Shown: one piece after another, positions 24,582-32,800 of the stretch
Layout: each line of letters begins with the position of its first letter
How positions within the stretch are numbered: position 1 is the stretch's first letter
Source: Billgrantia saliphila
Lineage (GTDB): Bacteria; Pseudomonadota; Gammaproteobacteria; Pseudomonadales; Halomonadaceae
Direction: 5' to 3'
Length of the DNA: 38,710 nt
Assembly: GCF_002930105.1 (NCBI RefSeq)
Contig: NZ_PJRN01000026.1
Location: 1 to 38,710, forward strand
Made by a program: the position numbers and the translations under genes
The notes under the pieces: generated by a model
Databases searched by the model: none
What the model saw: the letters and a program-made list of their open reading frames with translations, nothing else
What the model was told of the DNA's origin: nothing

Positions 24582-25427
24582 TCAGCCCGTGAAAGTGCCG
24601 TTGCGGTAATCCTTGAGTGCCTGGTCGATCTCACGCATGTCGTTCATCACGAAAGGGCCGTAGTGGGCGATCGGTTCGCGATGCGGCGTGCCGGAAAGCA
24701 CCAGGCACTGGGCGCCTTCGCGGCTGGCGAGCGCAAGCGTATCGCCCGCGCCCAGGTGGGCCAGCCGGCCGGCGGCAACCGCCTCGCCGGCGATCTCCAG
24801 CGTGCCTTCGAACACATAGACGGCAAGCGTTTCGCTGTCGACGGCCAGCGCCAACTCGCCGTCCGACTGCAGCTGCACGTGGGCCACGGCGCCATTGCCC
24901 GCGAGCGAGTCCAGGGGCCCTTCGATGCCGTCGCCGTCGAGACGACGCCACTGGCCGCCGAGAGCGATCAGCTCGGCGCGGGTGCCCGCCAGGCGCGGCA
25001 TTTCGTCGCTGCGTACGTCGCGGTAGCGGGCCTCGCTCAGCTTGTCCCGGGCGGCCAGGTTGAGCCACAGCTGGAAGCCGTGCAGGCCCTGGCTGTCGGT
25101 CAGCGGCATCTCGGAGTGAACGATGCCGCGTCCGGTGTGCATCCATTGGGCATCGCCGGCTCGAATCGTGCTGCTGTGACCCAGATGGTCCTCGTGGGTA
25201 ATGCCGCCATGCACGATGTAGGTCAGCGTCTGGATGCCGCGGTGAGGATGCGGCGGAAAGCCGCCGACATAGTCGTTGGGGCGCTCGGAGCCCAGCTCGT
25301 CGAGCATCAGGAAGGGATCGAGCGTACCGTCGAAGCGATGGATGCGTTGAATCTGTACGCCATCGCCGTCCTGGCTGGGGTGGCTCTGGATCAGTTGCTC
25401 GATGCGCCGGGTGGCGTTAGCGGTCAT
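24582..25427 (-). CDS. Pirin family protein (YhaK/YhhW-like)
   Basis: The 281-residue bicupin has the pirin metal-binding pattern FPPHPHRGIQTLTYIVHGG and HTGRGIVHSEMP (histidines and glutamate). Bacterial pirins such as YhhW act as quercetinases in vitro; others are redox sensors. I chose the start at 25427 because GGAGGT lies 9 nt upstream, although the frame is open for 66 bp more. Divergent to a LysR regulator 98 bp away, and next to a glutathionyl-hydroquinone reductase, an order matching E. coli yhaK-yhaJ with yqjG close by. That suggests a role in handling quinones or aromatic compounds. Confidence 0.9.
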   Translation of the reverse strand: MTANATRRIEQLIQSHPSQDGDGVQIQRIHRFDGTLDPFLMLDELGSERPNDYVGGFPPHPHRGIQTLTYIVHGGITHEDHLGHSSTIRAGDAQWMHTGRGIVHSEMPLTDSQGLHGFQLWLNLAARDKLSEARYRDVRSDEMPRLAGTRAELIALGGQWRRLDGDGIEGPLDSLAGNGAVAHVQLQSDGELALAVDSETLAVYVFEGTLEIAGEAVAAGRLAHLGAGDTLALASREGAQCLVLSGTPHREPIAHYGPFVMNDMREIDQALKDYRNGTFTG

Positions 25428-25467
25428 GTCGTCGACCTCCGGTAGCGGATATGTCTGGCATTCTAGG

Positions 25468-25491
25468 CCGTTTTTTTCGAAGATTAAGCGC
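25468..25491. promoter_or_regulatory. T-tract motif in the pirin-LysR intergenic region
   Basis: CCG-T7-CGA-AGATTAAGCGC is nearly repeated before the hydroquinone reductase gene (26445 onward), the first 13 bases being identical. It lies between the divergent starts, as a LysR operator would. Confidence 0.5.
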
Positions 25492-25525
25492 ATTGTTTCG
25501 CACTGATCATTCGAGGTGATCGAAT

Positions 25526-26425
25526 ATGTCGCGCGTCACCCTGGCCCAGTGGCAGATGCTCGCCGCCGTGGTGGACCACGGGGGCTTCGCCCGCGCCGCC
25601 GAGGCGGTGCACAAGAGTCCTTCCACCCTCAATCATGCCGTGCACAAGCTGGAGCAGCAGCTTGGCGTACAGGTGCTGGAACCGGTGGGACGCCAGGTTC
25701 GCCTGACCGAAGCCGGCGAGATGCTGCTGCGCCGGGCGCGCCAATTGATCGAGGGCGCCGAGGCGCTGGAGGACGTTGCCGGTCGCCTTGCCGAAGGGCT
25801 CGAGGCCGAAGTGGTGCTGTCGATCGATCAGATCTTTCCCACCGATGCTTTGGCGATGGCGTTGAGCCGCTTCTCCGCCGAATACCCCTACGTTCGCGTG
25901 CAGCTCCACGAGACGGTGCTCAACGGGGGCATCGAGATGCTCTATGACGGGCGCGCCGACCTGACCATTTCCGGCCTGGCGGCGCAGGGCTTTCTCGGCG
26001 AGCCGCTGGTGACGATCCGCTTCATCGCGGTGGCGCACCGCGACCACCCCCTGCATGCGCTTGAGCGTGCGCTGGATCTGCGCGACCTGCAGCGGCATCG
26101 CCAGATGGTGGTGCGCGATTCCGCGTTGCGTCAATCCATGGATGCCGGCTGGCTCAAGGCGGAGCAGCGCTGGACCGTCAGCCACCTGGAAACCTCGGTC
26201 GATATGGTGCGCCGCGGACTGGCGTTCGCCTGGCTGCCCGAGACGCGCATCAACACCGAATTGGAAACGGGAGCGCTGTTGCCGCTGCCACTGGCCGCCG
26301 GCGGTATTCGCGAGGTGCCCATGCAGATGATCTTTCGTGACCGCGATCGAGCCGGGCCGGCGACCCACGCCATGGCCCGTGCGCTGCACGAGGCGGTGTC
26401 CAGCACCTGTCCGAATCGGGAGTGA
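25526..26425 (+). CDS. LysR-family regulator (YhaJ-like)
   Basis: The 299-residue regulator has an N-terminal winged-helix domain (residues 1-60; LAQWQMLAAVVDHGGFARAA then HKSPSTLNHAVHKLEQQLGV) and an effector domain from ~90. The position between pirin and glutathionyl-hydroquinone reductase fits E. coli YhaJ, which answers to aromatic and quinone-like compounds. It likely controls both flanking genes through the T-tract motif found before each. The ribosome site GAGGTG lies 9 nt upstream. Its effector is unknown. Confidence 0.88.
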   Translation: MSRVTLAQWQMLAAVVDHGGFARAAEAVHKSPSTLNHAVHKLEQQLGVQVLEPVGRQVRLTEAGEMLLRRARQLIEGAEALEDVAGRLAEGLEAEVVLSIDQIFPTDALAMALSRFSAEYPYVRVQLHETVLNGGIEMLYDGRADLTISGLAAQGFLGEPLVTIRFIAVAHRDHPLHALERALDLRDLQRHRQMVVRDSALRQSMDAGWLKAEQRWTVSHLETSVDMVRRGLAFAWLPETRINTELETGALLPLPLAAGGIREVPMQMIFRDRDRAGPATHAMARALHEAVSSTCPNRE

Positions 26426-26444
26426 TCCCCGGCTGTCGATATAT

Positions 26445-26474
26445 CCGTTTTTTTCGACGCTAAGGGCGAAAAAA
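26445..26474 (+). promoter_or_regulatory. Inverted repeat before glutathionyl-hydroquinone reductase gene
   Basis: TTTTTTCG (26449-26456) and CGAAAAAA (26467-26474) are a perfect inverted repeat with a 10-bp spacer. Its left arm with flanks repeats the motif at 25468, so it is a candidate binding site for the LysR protein. It could in principle end the LysR transcript, but its stem is too A/T-rich for a typical terminator. Confidence 0.55.
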
Positions 26475-26543
26475 CTGCGCTTGAGTGCCAGCCGTGTCGA
26501 CTTACCCTGCTAGACAGATCCCTTCATTACGACCGGAGGACAC

Positions 26544-27548
26544 ATGGGACTGTTGATCGACGGCATGTGGCACGACCAGTGGTACGACACCAAGAAACAC
26601 GGCGGTGAGTTCGTGCGCGAGTCCGCCCAACTGCACGACTGGGTGACCGCGGACGGAAGCCCCGGACCCGAAGGGCAGCGCGCCGTGCCGGCCGAGGCGG
26701 GGCGCTTCCATCTATACGTGTCGCTGGCCTGCCCCTGGGCGCACCGCACCCTGATCATGCGCAAGCTCAAGGGGCTGGAATCGCTGATCGGCGTCTCCTG
26801 GGTCAGCCCGCTGATGCTCGACCAGGGCTGGACCTACCACGAGGATGAGGGCGCCAGTGGCGATCCGGTCAACGGTGTCCAATACCACCGCGAACTCTAC
26901 ACCCTGACCGACCCGCGCTATACCGGCCGGGTGACGGTGCCGGTGCTGTGGGACAAGCAGGAGGGGCGCATCGTCAACAACGAGTCCGCCGAGCTGGTGC
27001 GCATCCTCAACGGCGCCTTCGACGAGCTCGCCGGCAATCGCCTCGACTTCTATCCCGAGGATTTGCGCGAGACCATCGATGCGATCAACGACGACGTTTA
27101 CGAGCACATCAACAACGGTGTCTACAAGTCGGGGTTCGCCACGGAGCAGGCGGTTTACGACAAGCACGTGACGGCGCTGTTCGAAGCGCTCGACCGCATC
27201 GAGGCGCGTCTGGACGGGAATCGCTACCTGGCGGGCGAGTGGCTGACCGAGGCCGATATTCGCTTGTTCACCACTCTGGTGCGCTTCGATGCCGTCTACT
27301 ACGGCCACTTCAAGTGCAACTTCCGACGCATCGAGGACTACCCGAACCTCTCGAACTACCTGCGCGAGCTCTACCAATGGCCGGGGGTGGCCGAGACGGT
27401 GGACCTGGAGCACATCAAGCGCCACTACTACTACAGCCACGACACCATCAACCCGACCCGCATCGTACCCAAGGGACCGCGGCTGGACTTCGAGCGTCCG
27501 CACGACCGTGAGAGGTTCCCGGGGCAGGGGATTCGCGAGAAGGCCTAA
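26544..27548 (+). CDS. yqjG: Glutathionyl-hydroquinone reductase (YqjG/PcpF type, xi-class GST)
   Basis: The 334-residue enzyme removes glutathione from glutathionyl-hydroquinones. The catalytic cysteine is in SLACPWAHRTLIM (~residues 58-70), the CPWAHR signature of the family. The C-terminal helical domain (EHINNGVYKSGFATEQ, then LDGNRYLAGEWLTEADIRLF) is also typical. It is cytoplasmic; length and domains match E. coli YqjG. The start has GGAGG 5 nt upstream. It lies downstream of the LysR gene and its inverted repeat, which suggests induction by quinones. Confidence 0.93.
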   Translation: MGLLIDGMWHDQWYDTKKHGGEFVRESAQLHDWVTADGSPGPEGQRAVPAEAGRFHLYVSLACPWAHRTLIMRKLKGLESLIGVSWVSPLMLDQGWTYHEDEGASGDPVNGVQYHRELYTLTDPRYTGRVTVPVLWDKQEGRIVNNESAELVRILNGAFDELAGNRLDFYPEDLRETIDAINDDVYEHINNGVYKSGFATEQAVYDKHVTALFEALDRIEARLDGNRYLAGEWLTEADIRLFTTLVRFDAVYYGHFKCNFRRIEDYPNLSNYLRELYQWPGVAETVDLEHIKRHYYYSHDTINPTRIVPKGPRLDFERPHDRERFPGQGIREKA

Positions 27549-27628
27549 GCGACGAGCCACGAGCGACAGACCACAGGCTGCGAGTTATGAGCTACATGCT
27601 AGGGGCTAGAGCAGCCGGGATATTCTGG

Positions 27629-27709
27629 CCCGCAGCCCGCAGCCCGCAGCCCGCAGCCCGCAGCCCGCAGCCCGCAGCCCGCAGCCCGCAGCCCGCAGCC
27701 CGCAGCCCG
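27629..27709. repeat. Heptamer tandem repeat (CCCGCAG), 11 perfect copies
   Basis: Eleven perfect copies of CCCGCAG, plus a partial one, lie between the convergent hydroquinone reductase and yaiI genes. The 70 bp before it (GAGCCACGAGC, GCTGCGAGTTATGAGC) look like decayed relatives of the same heptamer. The array ends 6 bp before the yaiI stop codon. Copy number is likely to vary by slippage. Confidence 0.95.
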
Positions 27710-27714
27710 ACGCT

Positions 27715-28173
27715 TCATAGCTTCCTGGCGTGACGTGCCAGCCACCGATCCAGCGCGTTGGCGAATTCGCGCCGGTCGGCGTCGCTGTAGCCCTTGGGTC
27801 CGCCGGTGTGCTCGCCGCTGGCGCGCAGGGTCTCCATGAAATCTCTCATCTGCACGCGAGCGCGGATGTTGTTCCTGTCGAGGATCTCGCCGCGGGTAGT
27901 CATCACCGCCGCGCCCTTGTCGATGGCCTCCAGGGCCAGCGGCAGGTCGGAGCTGATCAGCAGGTCGCCTGCCTCCAGGCGCGCCACGATCTCGTTGTCG
28001 GCGGCGTCGAAGCCGTGGCTCACTGACAACGCCTTGACCCACTTCGAAGGCGGCAGGGGAATCGTGTGGTTGGCCACGAACCAGGCCTGGGTGGCGGTGC
28101 GCTCGGCGGCGCGGACGATGATGTCGCGCGCTACCTTGGGGCAGGCGTCGGCGTCGACCCAGAGGGTGGGCAT
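27715..28173 (-). CDS. yaiI: YaiI/YqxD family protein (DUF188, PIN-like)
   Basis: The 152-residue protein begins MPTLWVDADACPKVARDIIV, the family's signature with conserved aspartates, and has LISSDLPLALEAIDKGAAVM and FMETLRASGEHTGGPKGYSD toward the end. The fold is PIN-like, so a nuclease role is possible, but no activity is established. It is a single gene. Its 3' end abuts the heptamer array. Confidence 0.93.
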   Translation of the reverse strand: MPTLWVDADACPKVARDIIVRAAERTATQAWFVANHTIPLPPSKWVKALSVSHGFDAADNEIVARLEAGDLLISSDLPLALEAIDKGAAVMTTRGEILDRNNIRARVQMRDFMETLRASGEHTGGPKGYSDADRREFANALDRWLARHARKL

Positions 28174-28616
28174 GCGGGCGGGCTCCTCGAAGAATAATGA
28201 AGCTCTGTGTGAGCGTAGCGTTGAAAGTACTGGTCAAAGGGCCAGTCCCGATGGTAGCATGCGCGCTCCTCGCATGTGCTGACCCCGCCATCATGACGAC
28301 TCGCTCCACACGACGACGTGTGAGAGGCAGTCACCGAGACCCGCAGCCATCGCTGTAGCGTCCGAGATGTGAAGATGGAGCGCCGAAAAAGATGCCGCCA
28401 ACCGGGCGACATCGGCGCAGAAAGGTCGCCACGCGGTTCGACGCCAGTTGGCGCGAATCGGATGCCAGGTGCGACCGGCGTCCCACGTAAAACGTGACCC
28501 GCTCTGTCCAGGCCCAATCGGCCCGCGACGACAGGGCCACCGACCATGCCGCATGGCTGTGTCGGGGATGCCTCAATGTGATTGCCGGCGAGTGCCGGCC
28601 TACCAAGGTGTGATTG
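28174..28616. other. Non-coding gap before the deaD gene
   Basis: The 443 bp between yaiI and the helicase hold no convincing gene; open frames crossing it do not look like proteins. It must contain the divergent promoters, but I could not pick a good -35/-10 pair. Small hairpins (ACTGG...CCAGT near 28229-28246; CACGT-AAA-ACGTG near 28486-28498) are visible. Cold-shock helicase genes of this type often have long leaders. Confidence 0.45.
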
Positions 28617-30329
28617 ATGACCTCGACTTCTGTCGCTTCGCCGAGCTTCGGCGATCTTGCTCTGCTGCCTGCCGTTCTCGCCGCTGTCGAAACATTGGGT
28701 TACGAAACTCCTTCACCGATTCAGACACAGACCATTCCGGCGCTGCTGGAAGGGCGTGACATGCTGGGCCAGGCCCAGACCGGTACCGGCAAGACCGCGG
28801 CCTTCGCTCTGCCGCTGCTGTCGCGGCTCGAGCTGACTCGCCGTGAGCCCCAGGTGCTGGTGCTGGCACCGACCCGTGAGCTGGCCCAGCAGGTGGCCGT
28901 CTCCTTTACCAAGTACGGCCAGAACCTGCAGGGTCTGGAAGTCGCCACTCTGTGTGGCGGCCAGGAATATCGTGAACAGCTGGGTGCGCTGAAGCGTGGC
29001 GCCCAGGTAGTGGTGGGCACGCCGGGCCGGGTGATCGATCACCTGGATCGCGGCAGCCTCAAGCTCGACGGTCTCTCCGCCCTGGTGCTGGACGAAGCCG
29101 ACGAGATGCTGCGCATGGGCTTCATCGACGACGTCAAGCGCGTGGTCGCCGATACCCCCAAGGAAGCCCAGCGGGTATTCTTCTCCGCCACGCTGCCGAC
29201 CGAAATCGAGCGCATCGTCAACCGCTACCTGGTCGACCCGGTCAAGGTGGCCATCGAGTCGGGTACCACCACCGGCGAGAACATCGAGCAGCGCCTGGTG
29301 CGCGTCGATGGCGGAGCCAAGCTGGAGGCGCTGGCGCGCATCCTCGAAGTCGAGCCGGTGGACGCCGCCATCGTCTTCGTGCGCACCCGGGCCGCCTGCA
29401 CCACCCTGATGGAGCAGCTCTCCGCCCGTGGCGTCAATGTCGCCAGCCTTTCCGGCGACTTGGACCAGAGCCTGCGCGAGCGCACCATCCAGCGCCTGAA
29501 GCGCGGCAAGGTCGACGTGCTGATCGCCACCGACGTGGCCGCCCGCGGCCTCGACGTGCCGCGCATCACCCACGTCTTCAACTACGACCTGCCCCAGGAC
29601 GCCGAGGCCTATACCCACCGTATCGGCCGCACCGGCCGGGCGGGGCGTACCGGCATCTCGATCACCTTCGTCGGCTTCCGCGAAGGTCGCAAGGTGGGCT
29701 GGATCGAGCAGGCCACCGGCCAGAAGCTCAGCGAAATGGAAGTGCCCGACGAGGCCGCCATTCGCGCCCATCGCGATGAAGTGTTCCATCAGCGCATCAT
29801 CGGCTCCCTGACGGCCGGTGCCGACGAGCAGCGTGCGCTGGTCGAGCGCCTGGTCGCGGAAGGCCATGATCCGGTCGAGCTGGCCTGTGCCTTTGCTGCC
29901 CTGGCGCGTGCCGACGAGGCGCCCATCGGTCGCCTGCAGCCGCCGCGCAAGGAGCGCATCGAGCGGGGCGAGCGCGCGCCGCGTGACGGCAAGCCGCCGC
30001 GTCGCGACCGTGCACCCAGCGAGGGCATGACCCGCTACCGTGTGGCCGTTGGCCATCGCGATGGTGTCAAGCCGGGCCAACTGGTCGGAGCGCTGGCCAA
30101 CGAGGGCGGCATCGAAGGCTCGCGGATCGGTCGCATCGATATCCGCAACGCCTTCTCGGTGGTGGAATTGCCGAGTTCGCTGCCGGCCAGCATCCTAGCC
30201 AAGATGGCTCGCGCTCGCGTCGCCGGCCGCCCGCTGGAGATCAGCGAGGACGGTGGTGCTCCCGAGCGCGCTCCGCGCCGCCGCCGCGAGGATGGCGATG
30301 CACCGGTGCGTCGGCGCACCATCGCCTAA
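28617..30329 (+). CDS. deaD: DEAD-box ATP-dependent RNA helicase (DeaD/CsdA-like)
   Basis: The 570-residue helicase has motif Q (TPSPIQTQTIP), motif I AQTGTGKT (~residues 52-59), Ia PTRELAQQ, II DEAD (~156-159), III SAT, and IV-VI with ARGLDVP and HRIGRTGRAGRTG. The C-terminus has a DbpA-type RNA-binding domain (YRVAVGHRDGVKPGQLVGAL, ~472-550) flanked by Arg-rich stretches, as in CsdA. It unwinds RNA in ribosome assembly and mRNA decay, mostly in the cold. I prefer the ATG at 28617 to the TTG one codon earlier; AAGGTG lies 6 nt before it. A strong terminator follows. Confidence 0.93.
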   Translation: MTSTSVASPSFGDLALLPAVLAAVETLGYETPSPIQTQTIPALLEGRDMLGQAQTGTGKTAAFALPLLSRLELTRREPQVLVLAPTRELAQQVAVSFTKYGQNLQGLEVATLCGGQEYREQLGALKRGAQVVVGTPGRVIDHLDRGSLKLDGLSALVLDEADEMLRMGFIDDVKRVVADTPKEAQRVFFSATLPTEIERIVNRYLVDPVKVAIESGTTTGENIEQRLVRVDGGAKLEALARILEVEPVDAAIVFVRTRAACTTLMEQLSARGVNVASLSGDLDQSLRERTIQRLKRGKVDVLIATDVAARGLDVPRITHVFNYDLPQDAEAYTHRIGRTGRAGRTGISITFVGFREGRKVGWIEQATGQKLSEMEVPDEAAIRAHRDEVFHQRIIGSLTAGADEQRALVERLVAEGHDPVELACAFAALARADEAPIGRLQPPRKERIERGERAPRDGKPPRRDRAPSEGMTRYRVAVGHRDGVKPGQLVGALANEGGIEGSRIGRIDIRNAFSVVELPSSLPASILAKMARARVAGRPLEISEDGGAPERAPRRRREDGDAPVRRRTIA

Positions 30330-30371
30330 GCGCTCCGCTCGTCGCTAGCGGCGAGCGCTGAAGAAGACAAG

Positions 30372-30402
30372 GCCCAGGCCGGGAAACCGGCCTGGGCTTT
30401 TT
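30372..30402 (+). terminator. Rho-independent terminator of deaD
   Basis: GCCCAGGCCGG-GAAA-CCGGCCTGGGC forms a perfect 11-bp stem with a GAAA tetraloop, followed directly by five T's. Confidence 0.95.
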
Positions 30403-30421
30403 CGTGTCCGCTTGCCAATTG

Positions 30422-30437
30422 CCATACTACCATACTA
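30422..30437 (+). promoter_or_regulatory. Tandem CCATACTA octamer, candidate GntR operator
   Basis: Two perfect adjacent copies of CCATACTA lie 41 bp before the regulator start, next to TTGCCA copies that could be -35 elements. This is the only repeated element in the operon's promoter region, so it may bind the GntR protein itself. Confidence 0.45.
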
Positions 30438-30478
30438 GTCTGTTCAGAACTGGCGATAACAAGATGGAGATCGGTGAC

Positions 30479-31231
30479 ATGACGACCCCCCTGCAAGCCC
30501 TGTGGCAGGAAGCGCGCGACGATGGCTCGGTTCGCCAGCGGCTGTATCGCGTGCTGCGCCAGTCGATCATCCGCATGGTGCTGGCCCCCGGTCAGGCCCT
30601 GTCGGAAAAGGAGCTGGCCGACGCCTTTTCGGTGAGCCGTCAGCCGGTGCGCGAGGCCTTCATCCGGTTGTCGGAGGCGGGGTTGGTGGAAGTGCGCCCG
30701 CAGCGCGGTACCTACGTGGTGCGGATCTCGCAGAAGGCCGTGCTCGAGGCGCGCTTCGTGCGCGAGGCGATCGAGGTCGCCGTGGCCCGCGCCGCGGCCG
30801 AGGCGGGGGTGGGAGCGAACACGCTGGACGAGTTGCGCGAGCTGATCGAACGCCAGCGGCGCTGTATCGCGCCCAACGACTACGACCGCTTCTTCCGGCT
30901 CGATGAGGAATTTCACCGTTCGCTGTCGCTGGGGGTGGGGCAGACCGCCGCCTGGCGGGTCACCGAAGAGGTCAAGGCGCAGCTCGATCGGGTGCGCTAC
31001 TTGAGCGTTCCCGAATCGACGCCGATCGCCAAGCTGACCGACCAACACTCGATGATCGTCGAGGCCATCGCCGAGCGGGACCCCGAAGCGGCGGGGCGGG
31101 CCATGAGCGTGCATCAGCGCGAGATCCTGCATTCGTTGCCCGAACTCATGCGCCGCTTCCCCGAAATGTTCGACGGTTCACCCGGCGCTGTTCCGCTCGA
31201 CGGCTCAACGCCACGTAGAAAGACGTCATAA
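30479..31231 (+). CDS. GntR-family (FadR subfamily) regulator of the sugar-acid operon
   Basis: The 250-residue regulator has a winged-helix domain (residues ~15-80: LSEKELADAFSVSRQPVREAF, then VEVRPQRGTYVV) and a helical FCD effector domain with metal-ligand-like histidines (DEEFHRSL, DQHSMI, SVHQRE). Regulators of this type repress uronate and sugar-acid genes. It leads the operon: dctP starts 25 bp after its stop. I chose the ATG at 30479, since GGAG lies 9 nt upstream; an ATG 15 bp earlier is also possible. The ligand is probably a hexuronate or aldonate. Confidence 0.87.
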   Translation: MTTPLQALWQEARDDGSVRQRLYRVLRQSIIRMVLAPGQALSEKELADAFSVSRQPVREAFIRLSEAGLVEVRPQRGTYVVRISQKAVLEARFVREAIEVAVARAAAEAGVGANTLDELRELIERQRRCIAPNDYDRFFRLDEEFHRSLSLGVGQTAAWRVTEEVKAQLDRVRYLSVPESTPIAKLTDQHSMIVEAIAERDPEAAGRAMSVHQREILHSLPELMRRFPEMFDGSPGAVPLDGSTPRRKTS

Positions 31232-31256
31232 CCACAACACACGTCAGGAGCTCACC

Positions 31257-32216
31257 ATGAAGACAACAGCACTCGTAACGGCCATCGCACTGGCCACCAC
31301 CGCCAATCTGGCCCACGCGGCCTACCAATTGAATCTCTCCTCTGCCCTGAGCGCACAGGATCCCATCGTCCAGGCCATGGAGAAGGCCAGTGAAACGATC
31401 GCGGAACGCTCTGACGGCGAGCTCACCGTCCGCGTCTTCCCCAATAGCCAGCTCGGCTCCGACGAGGACGTGGTCGAACAGATCCGCAGCGGGGCCAACG
31501 TCGCGGTGCTGATCGATGCCGGGCGACTGTCCGAGTACCAGCCGGAGCTGGGTATTCTCAGCGCGCCCTACCTGGTCGAGGACCACACCGACTACGACCG
31601 CATCACCTCGTCGGAGCTCTATCAGGGGTGGGTCGAGAGCCTGGCCGAGAGCAGCGGGCTGCGTCTGCTCAACTACAACTGGTTCCAGGGCTCGCGCCAC
31701 ATGCTGACGCAGACACTGGTGGAGACGCCCGAAGACCTGAACGGCGTGCGCGTGCGTACCATCAACTCACCGGTATGGATCAAGACCATCGAAGCGATGG
31801 GCGCCACGCCCACGCCGCTACCTTGGTCGGAGGTTTACTCGGCGCTGCAGCTGGGCGCGATAGACGGCGCCGAGGCGCAGCTCACCGCTGCCGAGGGGCA
31901 GAATCTCCACGAGGTGATCACTCATATCGCCCTGACCGGTCATATCCACTTGATGACCGGCCTCGCCACCTCCGAACAGTGGTACCAGTCGCTGCCGGAG
32001 GAGCTGCGTACCATCCTCGACGAGGAGCTCCAGAACGCCGGGTCAGAGGCCAGCCAGGCCACTGTCGACGCCCAGGACGCCGTGCGCGAGCGGATGGAGG
32101 CGGAAGGCGTGACCTTCACCGAAGTGGACGTCGAGCTGTTTCGCGAGCGCGTATCCGGCGTCTACGAAGAACTCGGCTACGACCAGTACCGCGACCAACT
32201 GACCTCGGGAGAGTGA
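31257..32216 (+). CDS. dctP: TRAP transporter solute-binding protein (DctP family)
   Basis: The 319-residue periplasmic protein has a signal peptide (MKTTALVTAIALATTANLAHA). The DctP fold shows the conserved arginine in GVRVRTINSPVWIKTIEAMG, which binds the ligand's carboxylate, and PWSEVYSALQLGAIDGAEAQ. Genes for both membrane subunits follow. With a glucuronate isomerase and a mannonate dehydratase downstream, the ligand is likely a uronate or aldonate. The start has AGGAG 7 nt upstream. Confidence 0.92.
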   Translation: MKTTALVTAIALATTANLAHAAYQLNLSSALSAQDPIVQAMEKASETIAERSDGELTVRVFPNSQLGSDEDVVEQIRSGANVAVLIDAGRLSEYQPELGILSAPYLVEDHTDYDRITSSELYQGWVESLAESSGLRLLNYNWFQGSRHMLTQTLVETPEDLNGVRVRTINSPVWIKTIEAMGATPTPLPWSEVYSALQLGAIDGAEAQLTAAEGQNLHEVITHIALTGHIHLMTGLATSEQWYQSLPEELRTILDEELQNAGSEASQATVDAQDAVRERMEAEGVTFTEVDVELFRERVSGVYEELGYDQYRDQLTSGE

Positions 32217-32308
32217 GCCAGCCGGCCCCTGCCGTGCATACGGCGGGGGCTCTGGCCGTCGAGGCGGCCTCGCGCGCCGGTTGCATCCTGATTCGAGGAT
32301 TTTCTCTT

Positions 32309-32800
32309 ATGTGGTACTGGTACGACCGACTCGAGGCGTGGCTTGCCGTCGCGCTGCTGGGCGGCACTTCGCTGACCCTGCTGGTGAGCTCGACGGCTCG
32401 CGCCATCGGCCAGCCGTTCGCCGGGGGCGCCGAGCTGGCCCAGCTGCTGTTCATCTGGACCGCTGTGCTGGGCGCCGACATTACCCTGCGCCGTGGCGGT
32501 CAGGTGCGTATCGACGCCCTGATAGTGCGCATGCCGCTGCCGCTGCAACGCTTGGTCACTGGGCTGTGCCTGATGCTGATGCTGGGCTTCCTGGCTTTGC
32601 TCGTGTGGTACGGCTTCCCGTTGGCTCTGTCCAATTGGCAACGCCCGATGGGCGTGGCCGGGTTGAGCTACGGCTACATTACTCTGGCGCTGCCGGTGGG
32701 GGCCGCACTGATGATCGTCTCGCTCATGCGGCGCATCGTGACCAAGGGCATCGTGCCGAGCCTGATGCCGGATGACGATGTGGTGGAGGAGACACTATGA
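32309..32800 (+). CDS. dctQ: TRAP transporter small permease (DctQ family)
   Basis: The 163-residue protein has four hydrophobic segments (LAVALLGGTSLTLLVSSTAR, LAQLLFIWTAVLGADITLRR, LVTGLCLMLMLGFLALLVWY, YGYITLALPVGAALMIVSLM), the usual DctQ layout. I chose the start MWYWYDRLEAW, with GAGGA ~9 nt upstream; the frame is open far upstream but that part overlaps dctP. The stop overlaps the start of dctM (ATGA). It pairs with DctM in the inner membrane. Confidence 0.9.
   Translation: MWYWYDRLEAWLAVALLGGTSLTLLVSSTARAIGQPFAGGAELAQLLFIWTAVLGADITLRRGGQVRIDALIVRMPLPLQRLVTGLCLMLMLGFLALLVWYGFPLALSNWQRPMGVAGLSYGYITLALPVGAALMIVSLMRRIVTKGIVPSLMPDDDVVEETL

Noticed and set aside
27629..27709. Possible CRISPR array
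   Set aside because: The units are 7 bp, directly adjacent and without spacers; no cas gene is near.
27599..28309. Minus-strand frame with repeated LRAAGCG through the heptamer array
   Set aside because: The repeats are the translated heptamer and the rest is a shifted reading of yaiI, which is the genuine gene.
28448..28759. Small open frames in the gap before deaD as genes
   Set aside because: They overlap the helicase start in another frame, have no ribosome site and encode Arg/Cys-rich sequence with no family resemblance.
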